Positions 42,627 to 51,853 are shown, counted from the first letter of the stretch. The stretch is 64,000 bases of DNA from Paractinoplanes pyxinae (GCF_026626335.1 NZ_JAPNTZ010000009.1:310001-374000); one strand, 5' to 3'. Notes: a model not told the origin generated them from the letters alone. Numbers and translations: made by a program.

Positions 42627-43862
42627 TCAGGCGGTGGGCCAGCGCACGTAGAGCACCGCGGTGTCGTCGTTGTGGCGCCCAGCGTCCCCACGCTGAATGT
42701 CGGCCAGCAGGACGTCGACGTACTCGTCCGGGTCGACGATATGAGACAAGCGGCCGGCGATCTCGAGGAAGCGGTCCTCGCCGAGACGGGTGCCGTCGTC
42801 AGCGAAGCTCTCGATGACCCCGTCGGTGAACAGAAGTAGTCCGGCCCCGGCAGGCACGGCGATTCGCGATTCACGCCACCGGGCTCGCCCGGGTGCCATT
42901 CCCAGACCGGGCCCGTACGTGATCGGGGCGGGGTAGGCGCCGCCGGCGGTGATGATCAGCGGTGCAGGATGGCCGGCGCTGAGCAGGATCACCTCGTCGC
43001 GGCCCGGCGTGATGCCGACCGTGCAGGCGGTGGCGAACAGGCCGTCGTGCGGTCGTTCGGCGACCAGCACCTGTTCGAGAAGCCGCATCCGGTCGGCCTT
43101 GCGCAGCCCGGCCAAGGTGAGGGTGCGCCAGCCGTACCGCAGGCCGACGCCGAGCGCTGCTTCGTCGGGTCCGTTGCCGCAGACGTCGCCGATGAGCGCG
43201 TGCACGGTGCCGTCGGCGGTCTGCACGACGTCGTAGAAGTCGCCGCCGAGCAGCGATCGTTGCTGCCCGGGCAGATAGCGGCTGGCCACGGTGACCGTCA
43301 CGTCGTCCAGCAGTGGCTTCGGGAGCAGGCCGCGCTGTAGGCGGGTGTTCTCGTCGGCCTGCAACCGGCTGTCACCGAGCCGGCGTTCTGCGATCTGGAC
43401 GCGTTTACGCTGCACCGCGTACCGGACGGTGCGGGCCAGGACGGCCTCATCGACCTGATCCTTGACCAGGTAGTCCTGCGCCCCGGCGGCAACCGCTGCC
43501 GACCCGGTCGCCGCGTCGTCCAGGCCGGTCAGCACCACCACCGCAGCGCGGGGCCAGCGCTGCAGCACCTGGCGTAGCCCGTCGAGCCCGTACGCGTCGG
43601 GTAGGTGCAGGTCCAGCAGGATGCACTCCGGGGCACCAGCGAATTCCTGCGCGTGGCGCAGGGTGTCGACGTGGTCCAGGCGGGCGTCGAGGTCGCTGCC
43701 GTCGAGGTACTCGCGCACCAGCACGGCGTCGCCGAAGTCGTCCTCGATCAGCAGGATGACGATGCCGGCCACCGAGGCGTCCGCCTCGGAGCCGCCTTGG
43801 GGCACACCGTCCCGGCCGGGCAGCGACGTGACGGCACGGCGTCCGCCAGCGGTCACCTTCAC
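42627..43862 (-). CDS. Receiver-PP2C phosphatase (RsbU-like)
   Basis: A 411-aa protein. The receiver domain at about residues 34-155 has VILLIEDDFGDA, phospho-acceptor LLDLHLPDAYG, VVLTGLDD and the Lys in YLVKDQ. The C-terminal SpoIIE-type PP2C domain has LLGGDFYDVV, VHALIGDVCGNGPDEA, LLSAGHPAPL, LLLFTDGVIE and NDDTAVLYV, so metal-binding Asp residues are intact. Such proteins dephosphorylate STAS antagonists when their receiver is phosphorylated. No cognate histidine kinase is seen intact in the window. It is convergent with the sigma gene. Confidence 0.93.
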   Translation of the reverse strand: MKVTAGGRRAVTSLPGRDGVPQGGSEADASVAGIVILLIEDDFGDAVLVREYLDGSDLDARLDHVDTLRHAQEFAGAPECILLDLHLPDAYGLDGLRQVLQRWPRAAVVVLTGLDDAATGSAAVAAGAQDYLVKDQVDEAVLARTVRYAVQRKRVQIAERRLGDSRLQADENTRLQRGLLPKPLLDDVTVTVASRYLPGQQRSLLGGDFYDVVQTADGTVHALIGDVCGNGPDEAALGVGLRYGWRTLTLAGLRKADRMRLLEQVLVAERPHDGLFATACTVGITPGRDEVILLSAGHPAPLIITAGGAYPAPITYGPGLGMAPGRARWRESRIAVPAGAGLLLFTDGVIESFADDGTRLGEDRFLEIAGRLSHIVDPDEYVDVLLADIQRGDAGRHNDDTAVLYVRWPTA

Positions 43863-44027
43863 CTACCTCATCGTCGCTCTCACCGGCCAGCGTACCGGCG
43901 TGATGTCCGGAGTCAGTATGACGGAGACCGCGGCCTCGACCAGGGGTGGTCACCTGGAGATTGGCGACGAATGGCAGGGGTACTGCTCTTGGAGGTTCAC
44001 CCGATTTGACGTTCTTGAGGAGACCTC

Positions 44028-44192
44028 GTGCCCGTTACCGCGCTGACATTCCTGACCGAGTCCGCTTCGACTCCGATACCGCGCTCAGCACCGGCCGACC
44101 GCAGCGCCGAGATGATGCAGTGCCTTCGGGATCCGTTCCGGACGCGAGCGGAACGCGACGACCACGACAACACGACCGGGGCGAGCCGTTAG
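44028..44192 (+). CDS. Possible 54-aa small protein
   Basis: A GTG start has GAGGAGA four bases upstream. The encoded peptide starts MPVTALTFLTESASTP and ends with a charged tail (CLRDPFRTRAERDDHDN). No family is recognised. The rest of 43863-44380 shows only this frame and a 20-codon frame ending in the start of the MEDS gene. It could be a chance ORF. Confidence 0.3.
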   Translation: MPVTALTFLTESASTPIPRSAPADRSAEMMQCLRDPFRTRAERDDHDNTTGASR

Positions 44193-44380
44193 CCGCGCCC
44201 CGCGGTCAGCCGCGGCCGCACGTGAAGGCCGACCCGGCCGGGGTAGAGAACTTCTCGTATTGTTCAACGACGTGCACAGCCACGCCGGAGGGCTGCGCAT
44301 GCGCATGAAGGACTGCCGGACATGACGGACACGATCACCGGTGAGGCGCCCGCGACATCAGCACCGCCCACGAGACAACC

Positions 44381-45379
44381 ATGACCTCGCGACAACAACA
44401 CACTCCCGGCACTGTGCACCGCGCGGTGATCATCGACTCGGACGACGAGCTGACCAATACGCTCATACCCGAGCTGCGGCGCTCGGCCGGCCGTTATGAC
44501 GAGATCCTGCTGGTCGTCGCCAAGGCCACCCGCACCGTGCTGACCGAGCACATCGGCGACCTCGACGATGCACTGGCTTGGGGCGACCCCTCGGCGTTCT
44601 ACCAGCGGCTCGGCTTCGCCTACGAAGGCTTCCGCCGCTACCTGGCCGAGCAGCACGCCGCCGGGCGGCGGGTGCACGTGATCGCCGAACCCGATCTCGC
44701 GGCCGGCATAGACCCCGGTATGCATGCCGACCGCGCCGCTGCGTATCTGGCATATGAGGCGGTCTGCAACGACACCTACAATCCGTACGGCGCCACGCTC
44801 ACCTGAATTTGGAACCAGCGGCACCATCCGGTGGCTGTCACCGACGGGGTCCGTGCCACGCACCCATACCTGCTGACTGCGGTCGGCCACATCCCGTCCC
44901 CGGGGTATCTGGGCCCCGAGCGCTACCTGAGCGAACGGCAGGACGTGCCGTTTCCCGCAACGCCCTCCGAGGTCGACCACGAGGTCATCCTGGCCGAGGT
45001 GGCCGATCTGGGCCCGCTTCGCGCGATGCTGCACCAGTGGGCCGGCGAGCACCACTTCGCCGGCGAACCCGCCGGCGACCTGGTCATGGCCGCCGTCGAG
45101 GTCGCCGCCAACGGCCTGCGCCATGGCGCCGCGCCGGTGCGCGTACGCGCCTGGCACCACCGTGACACCCTGATCGTCCAGTGCGACGACAGTGCCGGGC
45201 GCCCTGTGCCGACCACGGCCGGCTACCAGCGCCCCCGGCCGGCCCACTTCGTCCCGGGTGGGCGCGGGTTGTGGCTGGCCCGCCAACTGGCCGACGTCGT
45301 GATCACCGACTCGGGGCCGGGCCGAACCTCAGTCCGGCTGCACTTCCCGTACGAGGTCATGCACCGGAGCCCCGCATAG
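44381..45379 (+). pseudogene. MEDS-HATPase (RsbA-type) regulator with an in-frame TGA
   Basis: The frame is continuous from 44381 to 45379 except for one TGA at 44804-44806. The N-terminal part is a MEDS sensory domain (AVIIDSDDELTNTLIPELRR, DEILLVVAKATRTVL). After the TGA the frame continues with IWNQRHHPVAVTDGVRATHP and a HATPase domain (VEVAANGLRHGAAPVRV, GGRGLWLARQLAD). Together they make the usual 330-aa RsbA-type protein. The TGA stands where a Cys (TGC) is expected. Two proteins could be made if translation restarts, but a nonsense mutation is the simple reading. Confidence 0.88.
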
Positions 45380-45510
45380 CGGCTCCCTGCCGTCCGGGTG
45401 AAACGCTCAACCCTGTCTGCGGTGGTGACGGTAGGGTGCTGCCCGTTCAGTGAGAGCGTCGGTCGGACGGCAGATGTACCTCATGAGCGGGGCTCTGTGT
45501 GCCCTGGTGT

Positions 45511-45858
45511 TCAGCTCGGCGACTTCGGGATTGTGTCGGAAGTCTTGCCCACCGGTGTCAGCTGGGGCTCACGTGCGGTGAACCTTACCTGCTGCCAGGG
45601 GATATCTCGGGACTTGCGGCGCAGGATCAGTCGGGCCAGGTGTTCGAGGATCCAGGGTCCGCTCACTTCACGGCGCTCGTAGCCGAGCAGTCGGCCCCAG
45701 CGTCCCTGTACGACGATCGCAGCGGTGACACGCTGGTTCCCGCCTGCGGTGGGCTCGGTGATGAGGTCGGCGATGCAGCCGATCGGTGTGCCGGTGTCGT
45801 CGTAGACGGTGCGGCCGAGGAGGTCGCTGGCGCGTCCGGTGCGGGGGTCAGGACTCAT
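45511..45858 (-). CDS. PRC-barrel-like protein, copy 2
   Basis: A 115-aa protein with a PRC-barrel core: ASDLLGRTVYDDTGTPIGCI, then ADLITEP and VTAAIVVQGRWGRLLGYE. It starts 11 bp inside the end of the previous PRC-barrel gene. PRC barrels are small beta domains in RNA-processing and photosynthetic proteins and in many stress-linked actinobacterial proteins. The role here is unknown. It is the last gene of a four-gene unit with an NRAMP-like transporter. Confidence 0.78.
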   Translation of the reverse strand: MSPDPRTGRASDLLGRTVYDDTGTPIGCIADLITEPTAGGNQRVTAAIVVQGRWGRLLGYERREVSGPWILEHLARLILRRKSRDIPWQQVRFTAREPQLTPVGKTSDTIPKSPS

Positions 45859-46219
45859 GGGTGGCTCCGGGGATGCGCTGAATGAGGTGGTCTCGCAGCC
45901 ACGTTTCCAGCGGCGGGTCCTGCAGCAGCGCACGGTTGACGGTGAGGTTGACGGCGCTGTCGACGTGGTCGATGAGGTCGACGCTGATGCGCATAGGTGG
46001 CCGGTCCAAGGAGCCGGACAGGCGGCGTGCGGTACCGGCGATGCAGCGGCCGAGCAGCCCGCCGATGCGGTCACCGAGTGCGGCCTGGCCGAGGAGCAGG
46101 GCGGTGACGTGCGGGGTGCCGGTGTCGTCGTAGGTGAGCTCGACGTCGTCGACCTTACCGACGGGGGCGCCGTCGCGGTCGATGATCTGCCGGTCGAGCA
46201 GGTCGAAGCCGATGAGCAT
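45848..46219 (-). CDS. PRC-barrel-like protein, copy 1
   Basis: A 123-aa protein beginning MLIGFDLLDRQIIDRDGAPV, then GKVDDVELTYDDTGTPHVTA. The N-terminal half is a PRC barrel and the C-terminal half is helical (RISVDLIDHVDSAVNLTVNR). It starts three bases after the stop of the NRAMP-like gene. The tight spacing links it functionally to that transporter, perhaps as a cytoplasmic regulator, which is inference. Confidence 0.8.
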   Translation of the reverse strand: MLIGFDLLDRQIIDRDGAPVGKVDDVELTYDDTGTPHVTALLLGQAALGDRIGGLLGRCIAGTARRLSGSLDRPPMRISVDLIDHVDSAVNLTVNRALLQDPPLETWLRDHLIQRIPGATHES

Positions 46220-46222
46220 GGC

Positions 46223-47455
46223 TCAGCCGCCTCCCATCCGGGTGGTGAGCATGAGGGGGATCGCGGCGATCGCCGCGGCGAACACGATGAGCAGATAGAT
46301 GACGCCGAGGGTGTTGGCCAGGCGGCCGTTGACCCGGTTGCCGAGGTAGCCGCGGTCGTTGGCCACCACGAGGATGGGCAGATAGGTCAGCGGCAGCGCG
46401 ACGGCGCTGAACACCAGTGTGTACTCGGTGAGCTGGATCGGGTCGATGGTGGTCATCAGCACCCCGACGCCGGCGAGGATGCCGATCATCACCACGGTGT
46501 GGAAGCGGGCGGCGTTGCGGGGCCGGCGCAGTTTGCCCCAGGTCCAGCCGAAGTATTGAGCGACGGTGTAGCCGGTGGACAGTCCGGTTTCCATGGCGGC
46601 GCCGAACGTGGCGGCGAAGAAGCCGAGAATCGCCGCGGCGAGGCCGAGTTTGCCGAGCGCGATCGCGGCGGGCATGGCGACTTGCGAGAGGGTGTCCACC
46701 GACATCGACAGCGGGTGGAAGACGGTGGCGGAGGTGAGCATGAGGGCGAAGGCGAGCAGCCCGCCCAGTGGGAAGCCGACGAACACGTTGATGCGGGAGG
46801 TGAGCAGGTCTTTGCTGCTCCAGCGTTCCTCGACGGCGCCGGAGGAGAAGAAGAACACTTCGTACGGGGTCAGCGCGGAGGCGAACAGGGCGACGGCGAA
46901 GAACCAGTAGGTGCCCCAGTCTTCTCCGGTCGGTGGGCCGGGGTGGCTGGCTTGCTGCCACAGGCTGCTGTAGTCGGCGGGCAGTCGGAAGAACGCGATC
47001 ACGAAGACGATCAGGACCAGTCCGGTCAGGCCGAAGATGTTCTCGAGCACGCTGAACTTTGCGCGCCACAGCGCCGCCCACAGCACGAAAGCGACCACCG
47101 GCACCCACAGCAGGTAGTCGACGCTGGTCGCCAGTTGCAGGGCCAGGCCGACACCGCCGATCTCGGCGCCGAGGGTGAGCACGGTGACCAGCAGAGACCC
47201 GGCAAGGTTGGCCAGGGCGACGCGCGGACCAAGCCGTTCGCGGACCAGGTCGAACACGGGCCGGCCGCTGACCGCGGTGACCCGTCCGGCCATCTCGGCG
47301 TAGGCGCAGATGCCGATCACGCCGACCAGCAGCACCCAGGCGTGGGCGATGCCGAACCGGGCGCCGGCTTCGGCGTTGGCGACGATGTCGCCGATGTCGA
47401 CGAATCCGCCGATGGCGGTGAGGATGCCCAGCGCGATGGCGAGGAAGCGTTTCAC
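46223..47455 (-). CDS. NRAMP-related divalent metal transporter, divergent
   Basis: A 410-aa protein with about eleven membrane helices. The first helix carries DIGDIVANAEAG in place of the classic DPGN. A canonical MPH motif in helix 6 is not seen; that region reads FASALTPYEVFFFSSGAVEE. This is the pattern of NRAMP-related proteins whose substrate (Mn, Mg or other) differs from classical MntH. It is cotranscribed with a small exported protein upstream and two PRC-barrel genes downstream. The window thus has two transporters of this superfamily, and only one has the standard motifs. Confidence 0.88.
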   Translation of the reverse strand: MKRFLAIALGILTAIGGFVDIGDIVANAEAGARFGIAHAWVLLVGVIGICAYAEMAGRVTAVSGRPVFDLVRERLGPRVALANLAGSLLVTVLTLGAEIGGVGLALQLATSVDYLLWVPVVAFVLWAALWRAKFSVLENIFGLTGLVLIVFVIAFFRLPADYSSLWQQASHPGPPTGEDWGTYWFFAVALFASALTPYEVFFFSSGAVEERWSSKDLLTSRINVFVGFPLGGLLAFALMLTSATVFHPLSMSVDTLSQVAMPAAIALGKLGLAAAILGFFAATFGAAMETGLSTGYTVAQYFGWTWGKLRRPRNAARFHTVVMIGILAGVGVLMTTIDPIQLTEYTLVFSAVALPLTYLPILVVANDRGYLGNRVNGRLANTLGVIYLLIVFAAAIAAIPLMLTTRMGGG

Positions 47456-47462
47456 GGCCGGT

Positions 47463-47912
47463 TCACTCGTGGGCCGTGATGAAGTCGTCGAGGTGCTGCG
47501 CCAGCGTGTCCAGGTGCGCCGCGCCGGCCCGGAGAGTGCCGTCGTCGGATGCCTCGGCGGTGTCGCCGAGGGTGGTCACGGCCTGCGCGAGCAGCGGCGC
47601 CAAGGCATCCCGCAGCGCGGCCGAGCGCGGATCGGGTGGCCCTTGGGCGGCGAACTTCTTCTGCGCTCCCGCCAGCGCTTGACCGGCCTCGTCGAACGCG
47701 GTCCGCGCGAATGCCGTGGTGATGCGATCCGCCCACTTCTGCTGAGCGGTCAGCCGGCCGGTCTGCGTCGCGTCGTGCGCTGACGCGGCAACCTGCAGCA
47801 TGGTGCGCTTGTATGCCGGATAGTCCGCGGGCCGTGACATGTTGTAGGCGAACCCGGCCCACAACAGCACCACCGCGGTCACCGCCACGGCCGTCCTTGT
47901 CCTAGTCGACAT
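47463..47912 (-). CDS. Membrane-anchored or exported small helical protein
   Basis: A 149-aa protein with an N-terminal helix (TAVAVTAVVLLWAGFAYNMS) and a helical outer domain (ADYPAYKRTMLQVAASAHDA ... LDTLAQHLDDFI). It is not recognised as a named family. It is the first gene of the NRAMP/PRC-barrel unit, with only seven bases to the transporter start. The ATG at 47912 fits the signal helix; the open frame upstream is antisense to a histidine-kinase remnant. Confidence 0.75.
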   Translation of the reverse strand: MSTRTRTAVAVTAVVLLWAGFAYNMSRPADYPAYKRTMLQVAASAHDATQTGRLTAQQKWADRITTAFARTAFDEAGQALAGAQKKFAAQGPPDPRSAALRDALAPLLAQAVTTLGDTAEASDDGTLRAGAAHLDTLAQHLDDFITAHE

Positions 47913-47978
47913 GATCGGCCGTATACCCCACCGCGAGATCTCTGTATCAGCCAGCAGGTCACCCGTTCGAGCCGACCC

Positions 47979-48199
47979 GCCACAGACGAATCGCTCGCTT
48001 CGCTCGCCCACGAACTGCGCAATCCGTCGTCGATCAATGCCGGCATCGTCGAAACGATCGACCGCGAACTGAACACTGTCGACCGGGACCAGCTCAACCC
48101 AATGCTCGCCACCATCGTCCGCGGCGCCGGCCGGTTCAACGTCAGGTCGCAGGGACCTGCTCGACCTGGCCCGGCTGGAAGCCGGACACCTGAGCATCT
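47979..48199 (+). pseudogene. Histidine-kinase fragment (HisKA region)
   Basis: The plus strand encodes ESLASLAHELRNPSSINAGI, with the phospho-acceptor His in HELRNP, followed by VETIDRELNTVDRDQ. After a frame change at about 48140 it reads RRDLLDLARLEAGHLSI and a TAG. These are the dimerisation and phosphotransfer helices of a sensor kinase. The sensor and ATPase parts are missing. Confidence 0.62.
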
Positions 48200-48346
48200 A
48201 GCCGAAACGCGGACGAACACCATGGGCCGACAGCTCCGCGTGACGCCGGCCAGCACTGGGGACCGGCTCACATAGGGTGTCCGCAGGCCGATACGAAACG
48301 GGGAGCCCCGCGATGAGCCCCACTGACCCCGGCCCACGACGATGCC

Positions 48347-48979
48347 ATGCTGCACCTGCCCGGCCCGGCCACCGACCTGCGCCCGCTGGCCGGCCCCGAC
48401 CCTTTCCCGGTGCGGTTCCCGGTCGTGGTCCTGGTCGCCTCCGCCGGCGGTATCGACGCCCTCAACCGCGTCTTGACACCCCTGCCCGCCGACCTGCCCG
48501 CCGCCGTCGTGATCCTGCTGCATCAGGACCCCAGCCGCCCCAACCAGCTGGTCCCCATTCTCCGGCGGCACACTGCCCTACCCGTTGACGTCGTCACCCG
48601 CGACACCGAGATGCGCCCCGGCCATGTGCTGGTCATCCCACCCGGACAGCACCTGCTGGTCACCTCCGAAGCCCGCCTCGGACTCATCGAAACCGGCTCC
48701 CTGCCACCAGCGCGACCCTCCGCCGACCTGCTGCTGGCCACCCTCGCCGTCACCTGCGGCGCCCGCGCCCTGGCCGTCATCCTCACCGGCCTCGGCCACG
48801 ACGGCCAAGCCGGCGTCCGCGCCATCGCCCACTGCGGCGGCACCGTCCTGGCCCAGGACAACACCACCGCCAAATTCGACGCCATGCCCGCCGCCGCCAT
48901 CGCCACCGGCCACGTGCAACACGTTCTCGCTCTCGACGACATCGGCGCTGCCATCTTGCACCACGTCCACCGCAGCTAG
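48347..48979 (+). CDS. CheB-type methylesterase domain protein
   Basis: A 210-aa single-domain protein. The catalytic triad is recognisable: Ser in VASAGGIDAL, His in ILLHQDPSRPN, Asp in LTGLGHDGQAG. It has no receiver domain. CheB domains remove methyl groups from chemoreceptor glutamates, but solitary copies occur in actinomycetes without chemotaxis genes, as here. The start is uncertain: an ATG at 48312 has a better ribosome binding site (GGGGAG) but is out of frame, which may hint at a frameshift near the 5' end. Confidence 0.85.
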   Translation: MLHLPGPATDLRPLAGPDPFPVRFPVVVLVASAGGIDALNRVLTPLPADLPAAVVILLHQDPSRPNQLVPILRRHTALPVDVVTRDTEMRPGHVLVIPPGQHLLVTSEARLGLIETGSLPPARPSADLLLATLAVTCGARALAVILTGLGHDGQAGVRAIAHCGGTVLAQDNTTAKFDAMPAAAIATGHVQHVLALDDIGAAILHHVHRS

Positions 48980-49007
48980 CCCCGACGCCGCAGCATCCCG
49001 GCGGCCC

Positions 49008-49304
49008 TCACGAGAGTGCGGCCCTCGCTGATGGCCTAGGGGCATCCGTTTGTGTCACCGAAGTCCTGCTCCAATAGCGGCTGAGCAGGCTGCGTAGCTG
49101 GTCGCGTCGGGCGAGGGCCTCGTCCGTTGCGGCTCGGGCATCGGTCGCGGCGGCTCGAGCGGAGGCTGCGGCGGCGTGGGCGGCAGCAGCCCGATGAGCG
49201 AGTCGGTCCGAGGCGGCGCGACGCTGCTCGGCCCGGCGGTGTGCCTGCTCGGCGGTAGCATGCCACCGTTCCGCGCGCTGCCTTGCGGTGGCACGATCGT
49301 CCAT
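49008..49304 (-). CDS. Small Ala/Arg-rich coiled-coil protein
   Basis: A 98-aa protein starting MDDRATARQRAERWHATAEQ. It consists almost entirely of a helix with heptad-like Ala/Arg/Glu repeats (HRAAAAHAAAASARAAATDA). No enzyme motif is seen. Small proteins of this type accompany stress regulators in actinomycetes, but the function is unknown. It is divergent from the AraC-type gene at 49427. The frame is open upstream to 49394. Confidence 0.55.
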   Translation of the reverse strand: MDDRATARQRAERWHATAEQAHRRAEQRRAASDRLAHRAAAAHAAAASARAAATDARAATDEALARRDQLRSLLSRYWSRTSVTQTDAPRPSARAALS

Positions 49305-49426
49305 CCGTGCAGGTGACCTCAGGTTGACGTCCGCGACAATCCACGCCGGGGCTGAAGTTCGCTCCACGGGGTAATCACGTCGCCTGACACTCATTCGGGG
49401 TGATGACCGGCGGAGGGAGAGGATTC

Positions 49427-50401
49427 ATGGCCGCGCGGGAGTCTCACCTGCCCATCGAGCGTGTCACGGTGCGCTCCGGTGACCTGGACTGGGTTCAGGA
49501 GATGATCGATAAGCGGTACACCGATCATGTCCCCCGTGTGCGTGGAGACGCTCGCCGCTTCGGGTTCCGCTCACAGTTCGCCGGGGCCGGGGCGCTGAGC
49601 ATCGACCGGGTGAGCTACCAGGCGTGCATGGCCATCACCGCTGATCCGCACGACTCCATGCTGATCATCAGCATGCGTGGTGGCGGCTTCGACGTATCGA
49701 CCGGGCGGCAGCGCTGCCGGGTAGGCGGCGGTGAGGCACTGCTGTTGCCCCGCACCGGCCTCGACATGGTCCAAGACTGGCCGACCTACGAGGTCGCGCA
49801 GTTCCCCGCCGAGGCGGTGACGCGGGCCGCGGCCCGCGCGGGCGTGGCACCGGCCGATTTCCGGTTCGACGCGATGACTGCTGTGTCACCCGCGGCGAAC
49901 CAGCGGTGGCTGGCCACCCACACCTACCTCACCCAGCTCCTGACCAACGACGGCGGCACCGGCATCCCCGAGTTGCTGCTGACCGCGGCGATCGACGCCG
50001 CCGTCACCGCGGCGCTCAGCGTGTTTCCCAACACCACCATGACCGTCGATTACATTGCCGGCCCGGGCCGAGTGCCGCCGGCGACGGTACGCCGCGCCGT
50101 CGCCTACATCGACGCGCACGCCGACCAGCCGATAACCGGCGCGGACATCGCCGCCTCGGCCGCGGTCAGCGTCCGCGCGCTGCAAGCCGGCTTCCGTCGG
50201 CACCTGAACACCACCCCGCTGGCCTGCCTGCGCCGGGTCCGGCTCGAACGCGCCCACCGCGACCTGCAAACCGCCGACCCCACCACCGGTGCTACGGTCG
50301 CCGCCATCGCCCGACGCTGGGGCTTCGCCGACCTGAGCCGGTTTGCCGCTGACTACCGTAGAACCTTCAACCGGCTGCCTCGTGACACCCTGCACCGCTA
50401 G
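49427..50401 (+). CDS. AraC-family regulator, copy 1
   Basis: A 324-aa protein. The N-terminal part is an AraC-binding-like domain (FGFRSQFAGAGALSIDRVSY). The C-terminal 100 residues have two helix-turn-helices: ITGADIAASAAVSVRALQAG, FRRHLNTTPLACLRRVRLER and TVAAIARRWGFADLSRFAAD. The ATG at 49427 has GGAGGGAG upstream. It is a paralogue of the gene at 52671. Targets are unknown. Confidence 0.92.
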   Translation: MAARESHLPIERVTVRSGDLDWVQEMIDKRYTDHVPRVRGDARRFGFRSQFAGAGALSIDRVSYQACMAITADPHDSMLIISMRGGGFDVSTGRQRCRVGGGEALLLPRTGLDMVQDWPTYEVAQFPAEAVTRAAARAGVAPADFRFDAMTAVSPAANQRWLATHTYLTQLLTNDGGTGIPELLLTAAIDAAVTAALSVFPNTTMTVDYIAGPGRVPPATVRRAVAYIDAHADQPITGADIAASAAVSVRALQAGFRRHLNTTPLACLRRVRLERAHRDLQTADPTTGATVAAIARRWGFADLSRFAADYRRTFNRLPRDTLHR

Positions 50402-50871
50402 AAACACGTTGGGGGTTCCGCGTCCGCAATGGCTTCGCCGCCACCGAGCGGACTGCCCGGGGCGTCACGCCTGCAGTATGCCGTGCCACGAGCAAGGGAA
50501 CCGGCTGACGGTCGCTCCCAATGCTGGACAACGACCTTGGTTGATTTGGTCCTGAGGTCGTAGCGCCGGGTATGGCAGGCGGCGGACCAAACCCGCCGCA
50601 CAGAGTCGCTGGCGAAGCGTGCACGCCACCGGGACGCTCGTGGCATGTGCCGATGCTGCTCCAACGGATCGCAGCGACCGCAGGTCGCCACTGTCCCCAG
50701 CGCGTCTAGCCGCTCGGCCTCGGACGCCGTTGTTGCGCCGTCTGCCGCCCGCAGACCCGGTCGGGTCACATCCCGCGCGGCGATGGCGAGGTCACCACGG
50801 TTCCGGCCGTGCGTTGTCCGTCGTTTCATTTCCGCGTGTGCGCTCCGGTGCTTGGAGGGTGGGCGACCGGG
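50402..50871. other. Intergenic region with no confident gene
   Basis: A 143-codon reverse frame (50398-50829) fills most of the region. It is Arg/Ala-rich, has no family motif and overlaps the end of the AraC gene, so I do not call it. Both flanking genes end here (convergent). Confidence 0.4.
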
Positions 50872-51612
50872 TCAGGGCTGATGGCCGTGGGCACTGCGGG
50901 TGGGCGGGGTGATGAGTTCTCCGGTTTCGATGAGCCGGGTGGCGATCTCGGCGAGTTTGATGTTGGCCGCTTGGCTGGTGTGCACGAGTACGGCGAAGGC
51001 TTGGTCGCCGGTGATTTTGTGGCGTTCCATGAGGATGCCTTTGGCCTGTCCGATCAGGTCTCGGCTGTTGATGGCGCGGGTGAGGTGTTCGCGTCGGCGG
51101 GCGTCGGCGATGGCCAGGGCGGCGTGGATGGCGAACAGCAGGCCGACGTGCTCGGACTCCGGGGTGAAGGCGGCCGGTCGGCGTGCGTACAGGTTGAGGG
51201 CGCCGATGCTGTCGTCGGCGACGTGCAGTTGCAGTGAGAGCATGCTGCCGATCCCGAGGCGGGCGGCCTGGGCGCTGAAGTCCGGCCAGCGCCGGTCGGT
51301 GCGGGTGTCACTGAGCCAGACTGTGGCCCGGTCGTTGGCCGCTTCCAGACAGGGGCCTTGGCCGGTCTCGTACTGGGCCTGGTCCACGCGGCTGACCAGG
51401 TTGTCGGTGACGGCCCGGGTGTCGATGCGGCCGTCGTGCACGACCATCAGCCCGGCGTAGTCGGCGCCGGGAACGGTGCCGATGACACCGGCGGTGATCG
51501 CGCGCAGGGTGTCGGCTACGGTGTCCTGCTCGTGCAGGGTGGTGACAGGTCCTCTGAGGTCGCCGGCCAGGTTGTCGTCCGTGCCGCCGGCGCGCGTGTC
51601 GGCGGTGGTCAT
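50872..51612 (-). CDS. GAF-ANTAR regulator
   Basis: A 246-aa protein. The GAF domain covers about residues 30-165 (TLHEQDTVADTLRAITAGVI, YETGQGPCLEA, LSLQLHVADDSIGALNLYA). The C-terminal ANTAR domain (SRDLIGQAKGILMERHKITG, then DQAFAVLVHTSQAAN) binds RNA hairpins and acts by antitermination. The small-molecule or redox signal for the GAF domain is unknown. It lies in the stress-signalling cluster. Confidence 0.93.
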   Translation of the reverse strand: MTTADTRAGGTDDNLAGDLRGPVTTLHEQDTVADTLRAITAGVIGTVPGADYAGLMVVHDGRIDTRAVTDNLVSRVDQAQYETGQGPCLEAANDRATVWLSDTRTDRRWPDFSAQAARLGIGSMLSLQLHVADDSIGALNLYARRPAAFTPESEHVGLLFAIHAALAIADARRREHLTRAINSRDLIGQAKGILMERHKITGDQAFAVLVHTSQAANIKLAEIATRLIETGELITPPTRSAHGHQP

Positions 51613-51853
51613 CGCTGTTCTCCGGTGCGCCAGACCCGAATGAGTACGTGGTGGTTCGGGGCGGCTCCGGTCGGGATTTGTCTACCGGCCGGAGCCTTGG
51701 TCCCTGCGCCTGCGCGCCGGGGCAGGAACCCGCTTCGCGGTGTTCCCCTTCGGTCGGCCGATATGCCTTCGGGCCTGCCGGGTGGCTGAGGACAAGGCAG
51801 CGACCAGGTGACCGGTGGACGTGACAGTTGGGTGGGATGCGGGCGCGTGCAGG

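Noticed and set aside
44804..44806. In-frame TGA as a possible selenocysteine codon
   Set aside because: The position is not an active-site residue in MEDS-HATPase proteins and I saw no selenocysteine insertion hairpin after it. A nonsense mutation is simpler.
45809..47479. Plus-strand open frame of 556 codons rich in Gly, Asp, Glu and Gln
   Set aside because: It is antisense to the NRAMP-like transporter and PRC-barrel genes; the composition is that of a GC-rich shadow frame.
50398..50829. Reverse-strand open frame of 143 codons
   Set aside because: It overlaps the end of the AraC gene, is dominated by Arg and Ala, and has no motif or good ribosome binding site.
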